A stretch of DNA of 64,000 nt from Nematostella vectensis (GCF_932526225.1 NC_064035.1:3161501-3225500); one strand, 5' to 3'; shown: positions 1-12,719, counted from the first letter of the stretch. The notes: a model not told the origin generated them from the sequence alone. Program-made: numbers and translations.

Positions 1-3000
1 CAATGTTAAGCCTGACAGCGAGGACTCGGAAGATCCTGAACATCTCTTGACCCACATGGGCAAGGACAAGTACAGACAGGTACATTTTACCACACCTAAT
101 CTCAGTTAATTCATCTTACTATGTCTTGCCACATTTAACTTGCCCTTATATTGCCATAACTCAACGCACTTTTCCTTGCCATGCCACACCTCGCCACAAT
201 TTGATTCATCTTGCCAATCATTGCCACACCTGACTGCACTTTACCTCTCCTTACCAAGTCTTGACATACTCTACAATATCTTGCCATTCCTCATCGCACT
301 TATACCTCACCACACTTTGATTCACCTTGCTGCACTGAACCACACCTCTACTACACTTTAACTCGCCAAACAACCCTACATCTCCTGGCCAACACGGGTA
401 TAAACAAGTACAGACAGGTACTCGTGTCACCTTATCATACATGCCATTAGTTAGAAAACTTGCAAATGTTTGAGTATTATAATAAAGAGTATTGTATTGG
501 ATTGGATTCATTTGTCATTTCTCCTCAGACTGTCATGTTTACAGCTACTATGCCACCCCAAGTTGAACGACTAGCCAAGAACTACCTCAGGTAGTGGGAT
601 TTTCATGACTCGAAGAACATTTTTGTCGCGATAACTCTTTGTGTACACTCCATCAAAGAATGTGAAAATGTTATTTGTTTATGACATAATTATATGGTTT
701 GATGCTTGTTATATTCGTCAACATCGTATTCCGTCAGCATTGTAATCCTATTCAACGTCATCATGTTTGTTAACATATCTTCATCTTGGTAAACTTCATT
801 ACATTTGTCAATACCGTCATGTTGCCATTTTGTTAACATCATAATCATCAATGACCTTTCTAACTGATTTATGGATTTTAATCGGTTTAATATTTCAGGC
901 GGCCTGCAGTGGTCTATATCGGCTCTGTTGGTGAGTATGCTATTGAATGTTCATCTACTGTTTGGTGTGATTATATACTAATTTTATATCTCCTTTAAGG
1001 AAAACCGGTTGAGCGCGTGGAACAACGTGTCTACCTGGTTAATGAACAGCAAAAAAGGTATGGTATAGCTCGAGTGGCGTGAACAGGGTCTGTGTATCAT
1101 ACTTGCCATGTAATGAGTGTCAAGAATTAGACTCAGATTTGCAAAATGCAGCAGTGGGTCCTTTAAAAACAACCGATTTATTTGCATCTTTTCTAAAGCC
1201 TTTCCATGCAAAGTTCTACTACTCTTAACAGCTTTATGTATGAGCTCATGACGAATTTTGCTCAAGGGTGGAAGGACATGTGCACAGTTTTACGCGAGTC
1301 TGCCACAGGGTCATATATAACAGAAATGCAATTTTTGCAGGAAGAAACTGTTGGAGTTGCTCAACAAGGACCTGGAGCCTCCTATTATCATCTTTGTCAA
1401 CCAGAAAAAGGTATGGTTCAATCTGTCTGAAAGGACATGACGGAAAAACCTAAAAACGCGCAATTCAAGATAGAGAGAAAAGACACAATTACTTACAATG
1501 GCTATAGGTTCCTTGTTCTACGGACTGATTTTCAAAACACAAATAACGTGAGGCCTAAGTGCACATAACCAGATTTTGGCTTTTTAAGATATTTTTTCCT
1601 TGATCATCATTGACCCGTGCATCAGTTCAGGGACGAAAAGCTCAAATTTCAATGACACTTTACAAAAAGTCGCATCACTTGATATTTTGTTTGCTATAAG
1701 TTACTAAGTACTCAGTGAAATTATCCGCCTTATTCGATATGAAATAGGCTTATTTGAAGCGTCACGCCATGTTTTTCCGTCATGTCGTCTGAAAGAAAAC
1801 TGGCTAAGAGTAGGCCCCCATTAACCAACGATTCGTATCCTGTCCGAATGTCTAGAACATATAAAGGTTTGTCTGAAAGAAAACAGGCTAAGAGTAGGCC
1901 CCCATTAACTAACGATTCGTAACCTGTCCGAACGTCTAGAACATATAAAGGTTTGTCTGAAAGAAAACAGGCTAAGAGTAGGCCCCCATTAACTAACGAT
2001 TCGTAACCTGTCCGAATGTCTAGAACATATAAAGGTTTGTCTGAAAGAAAACAGGCTAAGAGTAGGCTCCCATTAACTAACGATTCGTAACCTGTCCGAA
2101 TGTCTAGAACATATAAAGGTTTGTCTAAAAGAATACTGGCTTAGAGTAGGTCCCCATTAACTAACGATTCGTAACCTGTCCGAATGTCTAAAACATATAA
2201 AGGTTTGTCTAAAAGAATACTGGCTAAGAGTAGGCCCCCATTAACCAACGATTCGTAACCTGTCCGAATGTCTAGAACATATAAAGGTTTGTCTAAAAGA
2301 AAACAGGCTAAGAGTAGGCCCCCATTAACTAACGATTCGTAAACTGTCCGAATGTCTAGAACATATAAAGGTTTGTCTGAAAGAATACTGGCTAAGAGTA
2401 GGCCCCCATTAACTAACGATTCGTAACCTGTCCGAATGTCTAGAACATATAAAGGTTTGTCTGAAAGAAAACAGGCTAAGAGTAGGCCCCCATTAACCAA
2501 CGATTCGTAACCTGTCCGAATGTCTAGAACATATAAAGGTTTGTCTGAAAGAATACTGGCTTAGAGTAGGCCCCCATTAACTAACGATTCGTAACCTGTC
2601 CGAATGTCTAGAACATATAAAGGTTTGTCTGAAAGAATACTGGCTAAGAGTAGGCCCCCATTAACTAACGATTCGTAACCTGTCCGAATGTCTAGAACAT
2701 ATAAAGGTTTGTCTGAAAGAAAACAGGCTAAGAGTAGGCCCCCATTAACCAACGATTCGTAACCTGTCCGAATGTCTAGAACATATAAAGGTTTGTCTGA
2801 AAGAATACTGGCTTAGAGTAGGCCCCCATTAACTAACGATTCGTAACCTGTCCGAATGTCTAAAACATATAAAGGTTTGTCTAAAAGAATACTGGCTAAG
2901 AGTAGGCCCCCATTAACCAACGATTCGTAACCTGTCCGAATGTCTAGAACATATAAAGGTTTGTCTAAAAGAAAACAGGCTAAGAGTAGGCCCCCATTAA

Positions 3001-6000
3001 CTAACGATTCGTAAACTGTCCGAATGTCTAGAACATATAAAGGTTTGTCTGAAAGAATACTGGCTAAGAGTAGGCCCCCATTAACTAACGATTCGTAACC
3101 TGTCCGAATGTCTAGAACATATAAAGGTTTGTCTGAAAGAAAACAGGCTAAGAGTAGGCCCCCATTAACCAACGATTCGTAACCTGTCCGAATGTCTAGA
3201 ACATATAAAGGTTTGTCTGAAAGAATACTGGCTTAGAGTAGGCCCCCATTAACTAACGATTCGTAACCTGTCCGAATGTCTAGAACATATAAAGGTTTGT
3301 CTGAAAGAATACTGGCTAAGAGTAGGCCCCCATTAACTAACGATTCGTAACCTGTCCGAATGTCTAGAACATATAAAGGTTTGTCTGAAAGAAAACAGGC
3401 TAAGAGTAGGCCCCCATTAACCAACGATTCGTAACCTGTCCGAATGTCTAGAACATATAAAGGTTTGTCTGAAAGAATACTGGCTTAGAGTAGGCCCCCA
3501 TTAACTAACGATTCGTAACCTGTCCGAATGTCTAGAACATATAAAGGTTTGTCTGAAAGAATACTGGCTAAGAGTAGGCCCCCATTAACTAACGATTCGT
3601 AACCTGTCCGAATGTCTAGAACGTATAAAGGTTTGTCTAAAAGAATACTGCTAAGAGTAGGCCCCCATTAACCAACGATTCGTAACCTGTCCGAATGTCT
3701 AGAACATGATGTATAGAAAGTTCTACAGTATAAGCTCTCTAGCCTCTAACCTAATCTTGCATCAAGAACCCCAGAATAAGACAATTTTTCAACAAGATCG
3801 CTGACCCCAAAGGAAATGACTCACATATACGCGAGTAAACAACGTCGCAGGGCGTAACTCAATTAATAAAGAACATGTTTTTCCCTTTAATTTGTTCGTA
3901 TTTGTTTCTAAATAACATCAAAACCTTGAGTAATTTTACAAACCCTTTTCTGTTTTATGCAAGTTTTGTCTCCATGCAAGTTCTGGTTACAATTTATTGA
4001 GAAACGCTTTCTCTGTCTGTCTTCTGGTTACAATTTATTGAGAAACGCTTTCTCTGTCTGTCTTCTGGTTACAATTTATTGAGAAACGCTTTCTCTGTCT
4101 GTCTTCTGGTTATAATTTACTGAGAAACGTTTTCTCTGTCTGTCTTCTGGTTACAATTTATTGAGAAACGCTTTCTCTGTCTGTCTTCTGGTTACAATTT
4201 ATTGAGAAACGTTTTCTCTGTCTGTCTTCTGGTTACATTTTATTGGAAAACGCTTTCTCTGTCTTTCTTTTGGTTACAATTTATTGAGAAACGCTTTCAC
4301 TGTCTGTCTTCTGGTTACAATTTATTGAGAAACGCTTTCTCTGTCTGTCTTCTGGTTACAATTTATTGAGAAACGTTTTCTCTGTCTGTCTTCTGGTTAC
4401 AATTTATTGAGAAACGCTTTCTCTGTCTGTCTTCTGGTTACAATTTATTGAGAAACGCTTTCTCTGTCTGTCTTTCAGGGTGCAGATGTACTTGCAAAGT
4501 CTCTTGAAAAAATGGGTGTAAGTAATTTGATAGCATTGAAGTTGGCGATAGATGTCTTCATGAATTCAGGGATTCATTTGTTATGATTTTTAAACAGTTT
4601 CGCGCTACAACTCTCCACGGAGGCCGTAACCAGGAACAGAGGTGAGTTTGGACTATCAACAAATGAGGGTTCTAGTTGGAGTAGTAATACCGCGAATCAA
4701 TTACGCTTGTTAGCAGAAAAGTGTCAATAAGATGTACAATGAGAAATAAATAAAAAGCGTGATTGTCTCAGTTTAAGCCAATTCGTGATGGTTGGAAAGG
4801 AAAGAGAGAAGTTGGTTGGCGCTCAAAAGTTACTCTTTTTTTTTCAGAGAGTTTGCATTGTCAAGTTTGAAGGGAGGATCGAAGGACATCCTTGTAGCGA
4901 CAGACGTAGCCGGTCGTGGTATCGACATCAAGTGAGTTCTTCTTTAAAGTGATCTAGTTGTTCACAAGACTCTGTTGAAGAAACTTAAAGTTCAACAATT
5001 GTTTAAGCTGCAATTGCTTGGTTTAAATCTTTTCTATAAGACCGGAAGCAGAAACTAAGCATAAACGACACAGTTTTGAGCTACCCAATAAAAATGTGAA
5101 TCCTCAGTCCTAGGGCCACTACTTTTCATCATAATTACAATAATGTGATGAATGTATTTACACCAACAGAATCACAATTTCCATTTTGTTTTCAAATAGG
5201 GATGTGTCCCACGTCATCAATTACGATATGGCTAAAACAATTGAAGGTAAGTTACACACGAGTCTTTACTCAGTCCGTCAATTTGGTCAACAACATTTGC
5301 CTACACCAAAGGTGTTTAGTCATACAAAGAAAATTTTAATGAACGTACATAGGCCATTCGATAAACCTCTATATTTTTTGGTTATCCTGTGTAATCAGAA
5401 ATGACACCAAACTTGATATCACAGCTACTTTTCAAATGATAGTGGACTGTGATTAATATATATTGTTGCATATGATCTTTTCTAGATTATACCCATCGTA
5501 TTGGTCGAACTGGTCGTGCTGGTAAGACAGGTATTGCTGTCTCCTTCCTGACACAATCAGACAGCGGCGTGTTCTATGACTTGAAACAGCTTCTTCTATC
5601 CAGTCCGGTAAGTTACTTTGTCACTAAGCAGATACCACTTAGCCTTACACCGCACCCATGTATCACCAAGCGTGAATTATCACTCCTACCGAGCACACCT
5701 TATTAGCAAGCGCAGAATATCAGTCAACACCAGGTGCATAAAGATTTAGCTAAATTTTAGTGAACTAAACTAGTTAGTGAAATAAGCTAGCACGTCTGAT
5801 GTTTAACTCATGGATTCAAACAGGTTTTGTAAAGATCAAAGTAGTTTGCTAATGGCATACTCGTAATGTGCCCATTATGCAAGATTGCAAAATATCTGAC
5901 CAAAAGTTAAAATGTAATTTGTTTTCCCAGGTGAGCTCTTGTCCATCTGAACTGGCCAACCACCCAGAGGCACAACACAAACCTGGAACTGTGCTAACAA

Positions 6001-6032
6001 AGAAGAGAAAGGAAGAAACAATCTTTGTATAG
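1..6032 (+). CDS. DDX23: DDX23/PRP28 pre-mRNA splicing DEAD-box helicase, 3' part of gene
   Basis: This is the C-terminal part of the U5 snRNP-associated RNA helicase that promotes the exchange of U1 for U6 at the 5' splice site in the nucleus. The eleven exons seen are 2-79 (open at the window edge), 529-590, 899-930, 1000-1057, 1341-1410, 4479-4517, 4598-4641, 4848-4931, 5200-5246, 5486-5607 and 5931-6032. All have GT/AG borders and matching phases, giving 245 codons plus TAG. Visible motifs are [10 protein letters not shown] (motif III), [11 protein letters not shown] (IV), [15 protein letters not shown] (V) and [11 protein letters not shown] (VI). The tail [20 protein letters not shown] and the ending [10 protein letters not shown] are diagnostic of DDX23 as I recall the human protein. 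The RS-rich N-terminus and motifs I-II lie upstream of the window. A 3.07-kb intron (1411-4478) is almost filled by two tandem arrays. Identification is very secure. Confidence 0.97.
384..424 (+). repeat. Degenerate second copy of a DDX23 exon end with its 5' splice site
   Basis: The last ~33 bases of the first visible DDX23 exon plus its donor (about 40-83) recur here inside the following intron. The end AACAAGTACAGACAGGTAC closely matches GACAAGTACAGACAGGTAC. In the exon's frame this copy would read [13 protein letters not shown] beside the real [14 protein letters not shown] see no good acceptor directly upstream, so it is more likely a remnant of a local duplication than an alternative exon. 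Confidence 0.7.
1787..3707. repeat. 84-bp minisatellite, about 23 copies, with higher-order structure
   Basis: Tandem array in the 3-kb DDX23 intron. Each unit contains the landmarks GGTTTGTCTGAAAG, GCTAAGAGTAGGCCCCCATT and CGATTCGTAACCTGTCCG. Variant units marked by GGCTTAGAG recur at spacings of 5, 3, 5 and 3 units (about 420 and 252 bp). The array therefore has a superimposed 8-unit, 672-bp period, which implies block amplification after unit divergence. Because 84 is a multiple of three, the minus strand shows repeated open frames that are not genes. The final unit has lost one base. Confidence 0.95.
3981..4478 (+). repeat. 41-bp minisatellite ending in the 3' splice site of a DDX23 exon
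   Basis: About 12 copies of a 41-bp unit with TTCTGGTTACAATTTATTG followed by AGAAACGCTTTCTCTGTCTG. The pyrimidine stretch TTTCTCTGTCTGTCTT occurs in every unit. In the last unit it becomes the polypyrimidine tract of the real acceptor, CTGTCTGTCTTTCAG at 4478. Earlier units read TTCTGG where the last reads TTTCAG, so they lack the terminal AG. Confidence 0.93.
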
Positions 6033-6054
6033 CACACTCTGTTCACAGTGGTGT

Positions 6055-6060
6055 AATAAA
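6055..6060 (+). terminator. Probable DDX23 polyadenylation signal
   Basis: AATAAA lies 23 bases after the TAG stop, inside GTGTAATAAAATCAG. This would give a very short 3' UTR. The assignment rests on the hexamer and its position only. Confidence 0.6.
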
Positions 6061-8179
6061 ATCAGAACTTTATTGTTGTGTAATTAACAAGTGCGTGTGG
6101 ATTATTTAAAAAAATAACAGTTTATTTAGCAGGGAAACTACCAAACTTTGGGAATGTGTAAAGGGATAACTTTAATTAATGAAAGTGATTTCGGTCATCG
6201 TGTCGATTTGGGTTTCCTGTGGAACAAACCTCCGCCTCTTGGAAACGAAATCTCACGTCCCCTCCCCCCATCGTCAATTAGTAGTCTTTGTTGTCTTTGC
6301 GTTGCCTTTACAGCTTCGATTTGGACGTTGGGCTACCTTTGGCAGTCCGCGATACAAACGGCCAAGATTTTTCGCACTTGCCCTGTGTTTCCGATAATGT
6401 TTGAAAGCTCCTTCGATTTATAAGTTATATATACCGCGAATGCGATGGCGATATCAAAGAATTATATGGTAAGTATGACGACTTATGATCCGATGTTTTA
6501 CGGGGTTTGCTTATCATGGCTTTCGAAGTTTGTCATTTGATAATAAAAGAACTCGGATAATCAAACTTGCCCCGAACCTAAGGGCAAAGGCGAAAGGTAT
6601 TCAAACAGCCCAAATCCCATTGCCTGAGGATTGTACTGTAAGGCTCTGTTTATAAATGCAACTGAGCGAAATAACTTTATAAAGGGAAGACAAACCAACC
6701 AAAAATTCAAACAAAAAAAAGGCGTGTTGCGGACAGACTCGCGGACTTTTCTAGATTACTGTTCAAGCATAGACTATATCGGATTGTCTATTTGTTGTTT
6801 TTAACACTTGTTATCGTCGAGTGAAGAAATAACATGCCAGATCTTAAGTATACAATTTTGAAGATATATCGTATGATTTGTTATAAATTTGATTTCTATC
6901 ATTATTTATGTTTGTAGCGTCATGTAAATAAATACCGAGCCATCGAGTCGTTTTTTGATTTCGCGGCAACAACGGGTAAATAATAAGCATTTAGTAGATC
7001 TCTGTGTTATTCGATGAGACTTGTGTATAAAGGGAAATGTAAAATCAATCCGAATAATCTCATTTCTCTGACCCGCTTCTCGGCCCTTCTAATATCAGAA
7101 ATAAAATTGTCCTTTTTTTAATTTGATACTGGGTTTGCAGTATTTTATATTTTGAGTCTATTTTCCACAGCAATGTCCATTCCTGAGCCCAAGAAATAAA
7201 ACAAAATTGATTGCTACATTATTTTAAACCAAGACAAACACAGCCAGACACAGATTCTTTAGAAATCAGTGGGCTTCAGTGAATACTGCAGTGTACTTAC
7301 ATGCAGAAGCTGTTGTTAGGGAGAAGCAGGAAATCATAAATTCTGTATAGTTCGCTATATGTTAATACATGAGCAGTAGTCTTTTCAGTAGCTATTATCA
7401 TGGCCACCACTTAGACCCAAATAGCTTACTGCGTATGTACAGGCATGCAGCTCGGGGTGGGCACACGGGTTGTGCCCCTCCCACTCAACCACCAAAAAGC
7501 AGTCTTCTTTTTAAAATATACTTACTTTCCATAATTGTTTCCAGATTTTTCAGATTGTTTGTTATGGTTATAAGACTTAACCCTTTGTTTTTTTAGACAT
7601 ACAATGCCTTTAATTAAATAATTTCTTTTGTTTAATAAAATAAGACCACAAGCAATAGCCCAATTTCTAGTTTCACTATGACCGCTGGACTTACAGACTA
7701 AGGATGCATAAATACAGTGTAAGCCTTGACTTGAGGCAATTTTCATGCGCAGACCAGTGAGAATCCTCTGGAACTTGGAATAAAACAATGCAAAAACCTG
7801 TGAATACTTAATTATCCCACTGGTATTTGCAATCGATTCAATTAAAACCGAGGATTGTATTTATGCGTCCTCTGTGCCTATGACCAGCAGGCACAACGGA
7901 ACTCGAAACTGGACTATTTGTTTTTGTTCTATTTCTTTTATAAGACAAACAGAGAAACCATGAAACAAAGGGTTAATGATCAGCCAAAACAGTGGCTGCA
8001 AAGAAAAGGGAGGTCTTGCATAAATCTGGCTTATGGAAAATAATGTGCAAACTGCCCCACAATAATCTAAAAGAGTATAGCTGATTTAACCCTTGCAATT
8101 AACCTACCAATCTATGAGCTTGAGCACTTCACTTCTTCACGAGAACTTCTAGTAGTACCAGTTGTTGATATTGCATTGC
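6061..8179. other. Intergenic DNA between converging DDX23 and COX7A
   Basis: I see no supportable gene. The open frames here are short, use atypical starts and show no recognisable motifs. A small imperfect hairpin (GGGTGGGCACACGGGTTGTG followed by CCCCTCCCAC) lies near 7456-7485. At about 7072-7100 the text GCTTCTCGGCC resembles the start of U2 snRNA for only 11 bases. Confidence 0.5.
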
Positions 8180-8185
8180 TTTATT
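8180..8185 (-). terminator. Probable COX7A polyadenylation signal
   Basis: TTTATT on the plus strand is AATAAA on the minus strand. It lies about 130 bases beyond the COX7A stop at 8314-8316. Confidence 0.5.
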
Positions 8186-8313
8186 TTTTTAATGTACATT
8201 AATATATATAAACAACTTTAATTTTCCCTATAAATTTTACAGACCAGAATTTTTACATATTTATCCACAAACGTTACATGATTTAGTACAATGCAGTACT
8301 TGGCAGAAGTCAC

Positions 8314-11300
8314 TTATTTCTCTTTCTTGGGCATGGTGTTAGTGGCCATCATCCCGATAGACAACAAAGTCAGGCCAAGACCAACAACTGATGCAATCAT
8401 TGCTCCCCTAGAACAAATAGAGGCATTAATTATTATTATTATTTTTTGCTAATGACCCTTCTTGGGTCTGGATGCTGAATTGATAGGAATCAGATACAAA
8501 GTGTTAAAGCAATCGCACCAGTTTACTTTTGGGCAATTGTGTAACAATCTTTGATGAGTTTAAACAGAAATTGTGAAAAAATGTTTCAAAATTGGAATTT
8601 TTTTTTTAGGTTTTGTAGTGTCTGATAATTAAGAGAGAATGGCCTGTTAAATAGCGTGGGTTCTAATACATTCTTTTGTTGGCTAAGTTTTCCATTGGCC
8701 CGCTTTAAGTAAATTGGTTTGAATGCCAGACTGACTCAGTGATAAAGGGCACCATATAGCAAGGAACATACAGCTTACATATGTCTGACCAATGAACACA
8801 GCTTAGTTCAAGATTGCTGATTTTTGTATGAGGAAATGTTATCCCAGAGAAAACTAAAACTAAACTTCTCCCATTTTCTCTTTTTTTTATGTTCTGTGTA
8901 CCTGTTCGTCTTGCTCATCCTGTGTTTGTTATTTCTGAAATTATTGTAACTATTATTTAAGCTGAACCCGCCTAGATTGGCCTGTTCTATTAGCGGGTGA
9001 GCACATAAAAGAAAAAATAATGTATCTATGTACAATAAAGTTGAAGTTGAAACTCTAATGGCATTATAGTAAGACCTGCAAACTTAATTCATGTAGGAGC
9101 AGGAAAATAAATCCAGAACCTAGTGGTAAACGGCACAAGGACTACTGTAGAAAAGGGTAAATGAAACAGTAACATAAATAAACGAAATCCATCATAGACA
9201 AATCTAATAAACTGGTAAAAAAATGTGTAACTATACAAAATCTATTTTTTACCTGTAGATGCGCATATCATTAACCCCATGCTTCAGATAGATAGGAGTG
9301 TCTCCAGTCTGTAAAAATAAAAATTTATGACTTTAAAATGACAGTACACCCATCTACAATAGACACACAGAAATGACTGTACACCCATCTACAATAGACA
9401 CACTGTGATGACTGTACACCTTTCTACAATAGACACAAAGAGATGACTGTACACCCATCTACAATAGACACACTGAGATGACTGTACACTCATCTACAAT
9501 AGACACAAATAGATGACTGTACACCCATCTACAATAGACACACAGAGGTGACTGCACACCCATCTACAATAGACACACAGAGATGACTGTACACCCATCT
9601 ACAATAGACACACAGAGATGACTGTACACCCATCTACAATAGACACAAAGAGATGACTGTACACCCATCTACAATAGACACAGTGAGATGACTGTTCACC
9701 TTTCTACAATAGACACAAAGAGATGACTGTACACCCATCTACAATAGACACACTGAGATGACTGTACACTCATCTACAATAGACACAAATAGATGACTGT
9801 ACACCCATCTACAATAGACACACTGAGATGACTGTTCACCTTTCTACAATAGACACAAAGAGATGACTGTACACCCATCTACAATAGACACACTGAGGTG
9901 ACTGTTCACCTTTCTACAATAGACACAAAGAGATGACTGTACACCCATCTACAATAGACACACAGAGATGACTGCACGACCATCTACAATAAACACACAG
10001 AGATGACTGTTCAGCCATCTACAATAGACACACTTAGATGACCGTACACCCATCTACAATAGACACAAAGAGATGACTGTACACCCATCTACAATAAACA
10101 CACTGAGATGACTGTTCAGCCATCTACAATAGACACACTGAGATGACTGTACACCCATCTACAATAGACACAAAGAGATGACTGTACACCCATCTACAAT
10201 AGACACACTTAGATGACCGTACACCCATCTACAATAGACACAAAGAGATGACTGTACACCCATCTACAATAAACACACTGAGATGACTGTTCAGCCATCT
10301 ACAATAGACACACTGAGATGACTGTACACCCATCTACAATAGACACACTGAGGTGACTGTACACCCATCTACAATAGACACACTGATATGACTGTACACC
10401 CATCTACAATAGACACACAGAGATGACTGTACACCCATCTACAATAGACACAGTGAGATGACTGTTCAGCCATCTACAATAGACACACAGAGATGACTGT
10501 ACACTCATCTACAATAGACACAAAGAGATGACTGTACACCCATCTACAATAGACACAAAGAGATGACTGTACACCCATCTACAATAGACACACTGATATG
10601 ACTGTTCACCCATCTACAATAAACACACAGAGATGACTGTTCAGCCATCTACAATAGACACACTGATATGACTGTACACCCATCTACAATAGACACAAAG
10701 AGATGACTGTACACCCATCTACAATAGACACACAGAGATGACTGTTCACCCATCTACAAAAGACACACAGAGATGACTGCACGACCATCTACAATAAACA
10801 CACAGAGATGACTGTTCACCTTTCTACAATAGACACACAGAGATGACTGCACGACCATCTACAATAAACACACAGAGATGACTGTTCAGCCATCTACAAT
10901 AGACACACTGAGATGACTGTACACCCATCTACAATAGACACAAAGAGATGACTGTACACCCATCTACAATAGACACACTTAGATGACCGTATACCCATCT
11001 ACAATAGACACAAAGAGATGACTGTACACCCATCTACAATAGACACAGTGAGATGACTGTTCACCCATCTACAATAAACACACAGAGATGACTGTTCAGC
11101 CATCTACAATAGACACACTGATATGACTGTTCACCCATCTACAATAGACACACAGAGATGACTGCACGACCATCTACAATAAACACACAGAGATGACTGT
11201 TCAGCCATCTACAATAGACACACTGAGATGACCGTATACCCATCTACAATAGACACAAAGAGATGACTGTACACCCATCTACAATAGACACACTTAGATG

Positions 11301-12292
11301 ACCGTATACCCATCTACAATAGACACAAAGAGATGACTGTTCACCCATCTACAATAGACACACAGAGATGACTGCACGACCATCTACAATAAACACACAG
11401 AGATGACTGTTCAGCCATCTACAATAGACACACTGATATGACTGTTCACCCATCTACAATAGACACACAGAGATGACTGCACGACCATCTACAATAAACA
11501 CACAGAGATGACTGTTCACCTTTCTACAATAGACACACAGAGATGACTGCACGACCATCTACAATAAACACACAGAGATGACTGTTCAGCCATCTACAAT
11601 AGACACACTGAGATGACTGTACACCCATCTACAATAGACACAAAGAGATGACTGTACACCCATCTACAATAGACACACTGATGTGACTGTTCACCCATCT
11701 ACAATAAACACACAGAGATGACTGTTCAGCCATCTACAATAGACACACTGATATGACTGTTCACCCATCTACAATAGACACACAGAGATGACTGCACGAC
11801 CATCTACAATAAACACACAGAGATGACTGTTCACCCATCTACAATAGACACACTGAGATGACTGTGTATTAACTTACAATATACACGGGGAAGGATAGAT
11901 AAGTATATTGATTTTTTTTAATAAAAAGTAAGATTCGTTTGTTGGATTCTCTTTCTAACAGGTGTGGGAATGTTAGAAAATGGCCTACGACTTCAAATGC
12001 TATCTCTAACCGCCAGTTGAACATAAATAGCATAAGTAAATTAAAGGCTATAGCATCAAGGATAATCACAGAAGGAATACTACGCATGGTAATTTTGTGA
12101 CCACACACACATAAATCCCGCGTAAGGAAATGTGCGTGATGTAGTGCACGTTCGCCCAACACGCGCAGGCATTCGGACACGAACCTTGAAAAGCCTCTGT
12201 AAATTCTTTATCTTGGTTGTCTTGTCGTAAATTCCTTCACTGGCTACATCCTGATTGATTTTCGCCGCGTAGTTTTTTCGAAGGTCGTCCAT
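8314..12292 (-). CDS. Cytochrome c oxidase subunit 7A family protein (COX7A/COX7A2L-like)
   Basis: Small inner-mitochondrial-membrane protein of cytochrome c oxidase or of the respiratory supercomplex. Three minus-strand exons, 12292-12185, 9308-9253 and 8408-8314, join with matching phases into 85 codons plus TAA. Reading order: a charged N-terminus (residues 1-36, ending NLQRLFK), the family segment TGDTPIYLKHGVNDMRIYRG, one hydrophobic helix (about residues 57-74, IASVVGLGLTLLSIGMM) and the C-terminal MPKKEK. In vertebrate COX7A the same layout reads roughly LFQ, then IPVYLKGGVADALLYR, a helix and FPKKQE. The ATG at 12292 was chosen. An in-frame ATG at 12319 would add nine residues (MFVCRNTYQ). 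I cannot tell COX7A from COX7A2L/SCAF1, so no symbol is given. Intron 1 (9309-12184) is mostly a 35-bp minisatellite and intron 2 carries a LINE-like 3' end. Confidence 0.88.
8830..9056 (+). mobile_element. Probable 3' end of a CR1/L2-type LINE in COX7A intron 2
   Basis: The segment ends in ACAATAAAGTTGAAGTTGAA, an AATAAA followed by a short GTTGAA repeat tail, as is typical of CR1/L2-clade retroposon 3' ends. It is preceded by AAGCTGAACCCGCCTAGATT and AGCGGGTGAGCACATAAAAG. No reverse transcriptase frame is present, so this is at most a 5'-truncated copy. The left boundary is approximate. Confidence 0.45.
9338..11865 (-). repeat. 35-bp minisatellite, about 72 copies, filling COX7A intron 1
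   Basis: Plus-strand unit GATGACTGTACACCCATCTA followed by CAATAGACACACAGA, with recurrent variants (TTCACC, TTCAGCC, GCACGACC; AAAG, CTGA and CAGA before GATGA). Read in the direction of COX7A transcription, each unit contains CTCTGTGTGTCTATTGTAG, a T-rich run ending in TAG that resembles a 3' splice site. The array stops about 30 bases upstream of the true acceptor of exon 2 at 9309. Variant units appear in repeated blocks, which suggests multi-unit duplication. Confidence 0.95.
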
Positions 12293-12719
12293 TTGGTAAG
12301 TATTTCGGCAAACAAACAACCAGGAACAACAAAACTGCCAAGTCAGAACTAAGTTATGTTTCGTTACCAGTCTCCTACTAGAACGCTATCAAGAAACATG
12401 ACAGACATCAGGTCACGCAATCCTGATATATTTTTTTATAAGCCTGTGAATACTACTAAAAAGCCGAGAATGCTAGTTTTACCCTTTTTCGGCAAGGAAG
12501 AGGGTAATAATAGGGTACTTTATCTTATTCCAATTTTTCGGCTTTCAACTGAGCCATGTACCTGTGTGTTTACAATCTGCGCATGTGCACGTGAAAGCGA
12601 GGCTCCAGTTTGGTTCAGGGCGCCATTTTCGATTTTGTCTGCGGATAAACAAGGTGGAAATGGCAAACTATAACAGATATATCATTATTATTTGGATGCT
12701 TATCTAGTCTTAAAACTAT
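12293..12719. promoter_or_regulatory. Shared divergent promoter region of COX7A (-) and separase (+)
   Basis: The two start codons face away from each other across about 430 bases with no other gene between. A bidirectional promoter is inferred from geometry alone. I see no clear TATA box in a suitable position. The open frame inside this stretch has no recognisable content. Confidence 0.5.

Noticed and set aside
2141-3424. Repeated 28-residue-period proteins on the minus strand
   Set aside because: The 84-bp repeat unit is a multiple of three and simply stays open. It is antisense in a DDX23 intron.
7072-7100. U2 snRNA-like fragment GCTTCTCGGCC followed by TAATATCAG
   Set aside because: Only about 11 contiguous bases match the remembered U2 5' end, and the conserved branch-binding region is absent.
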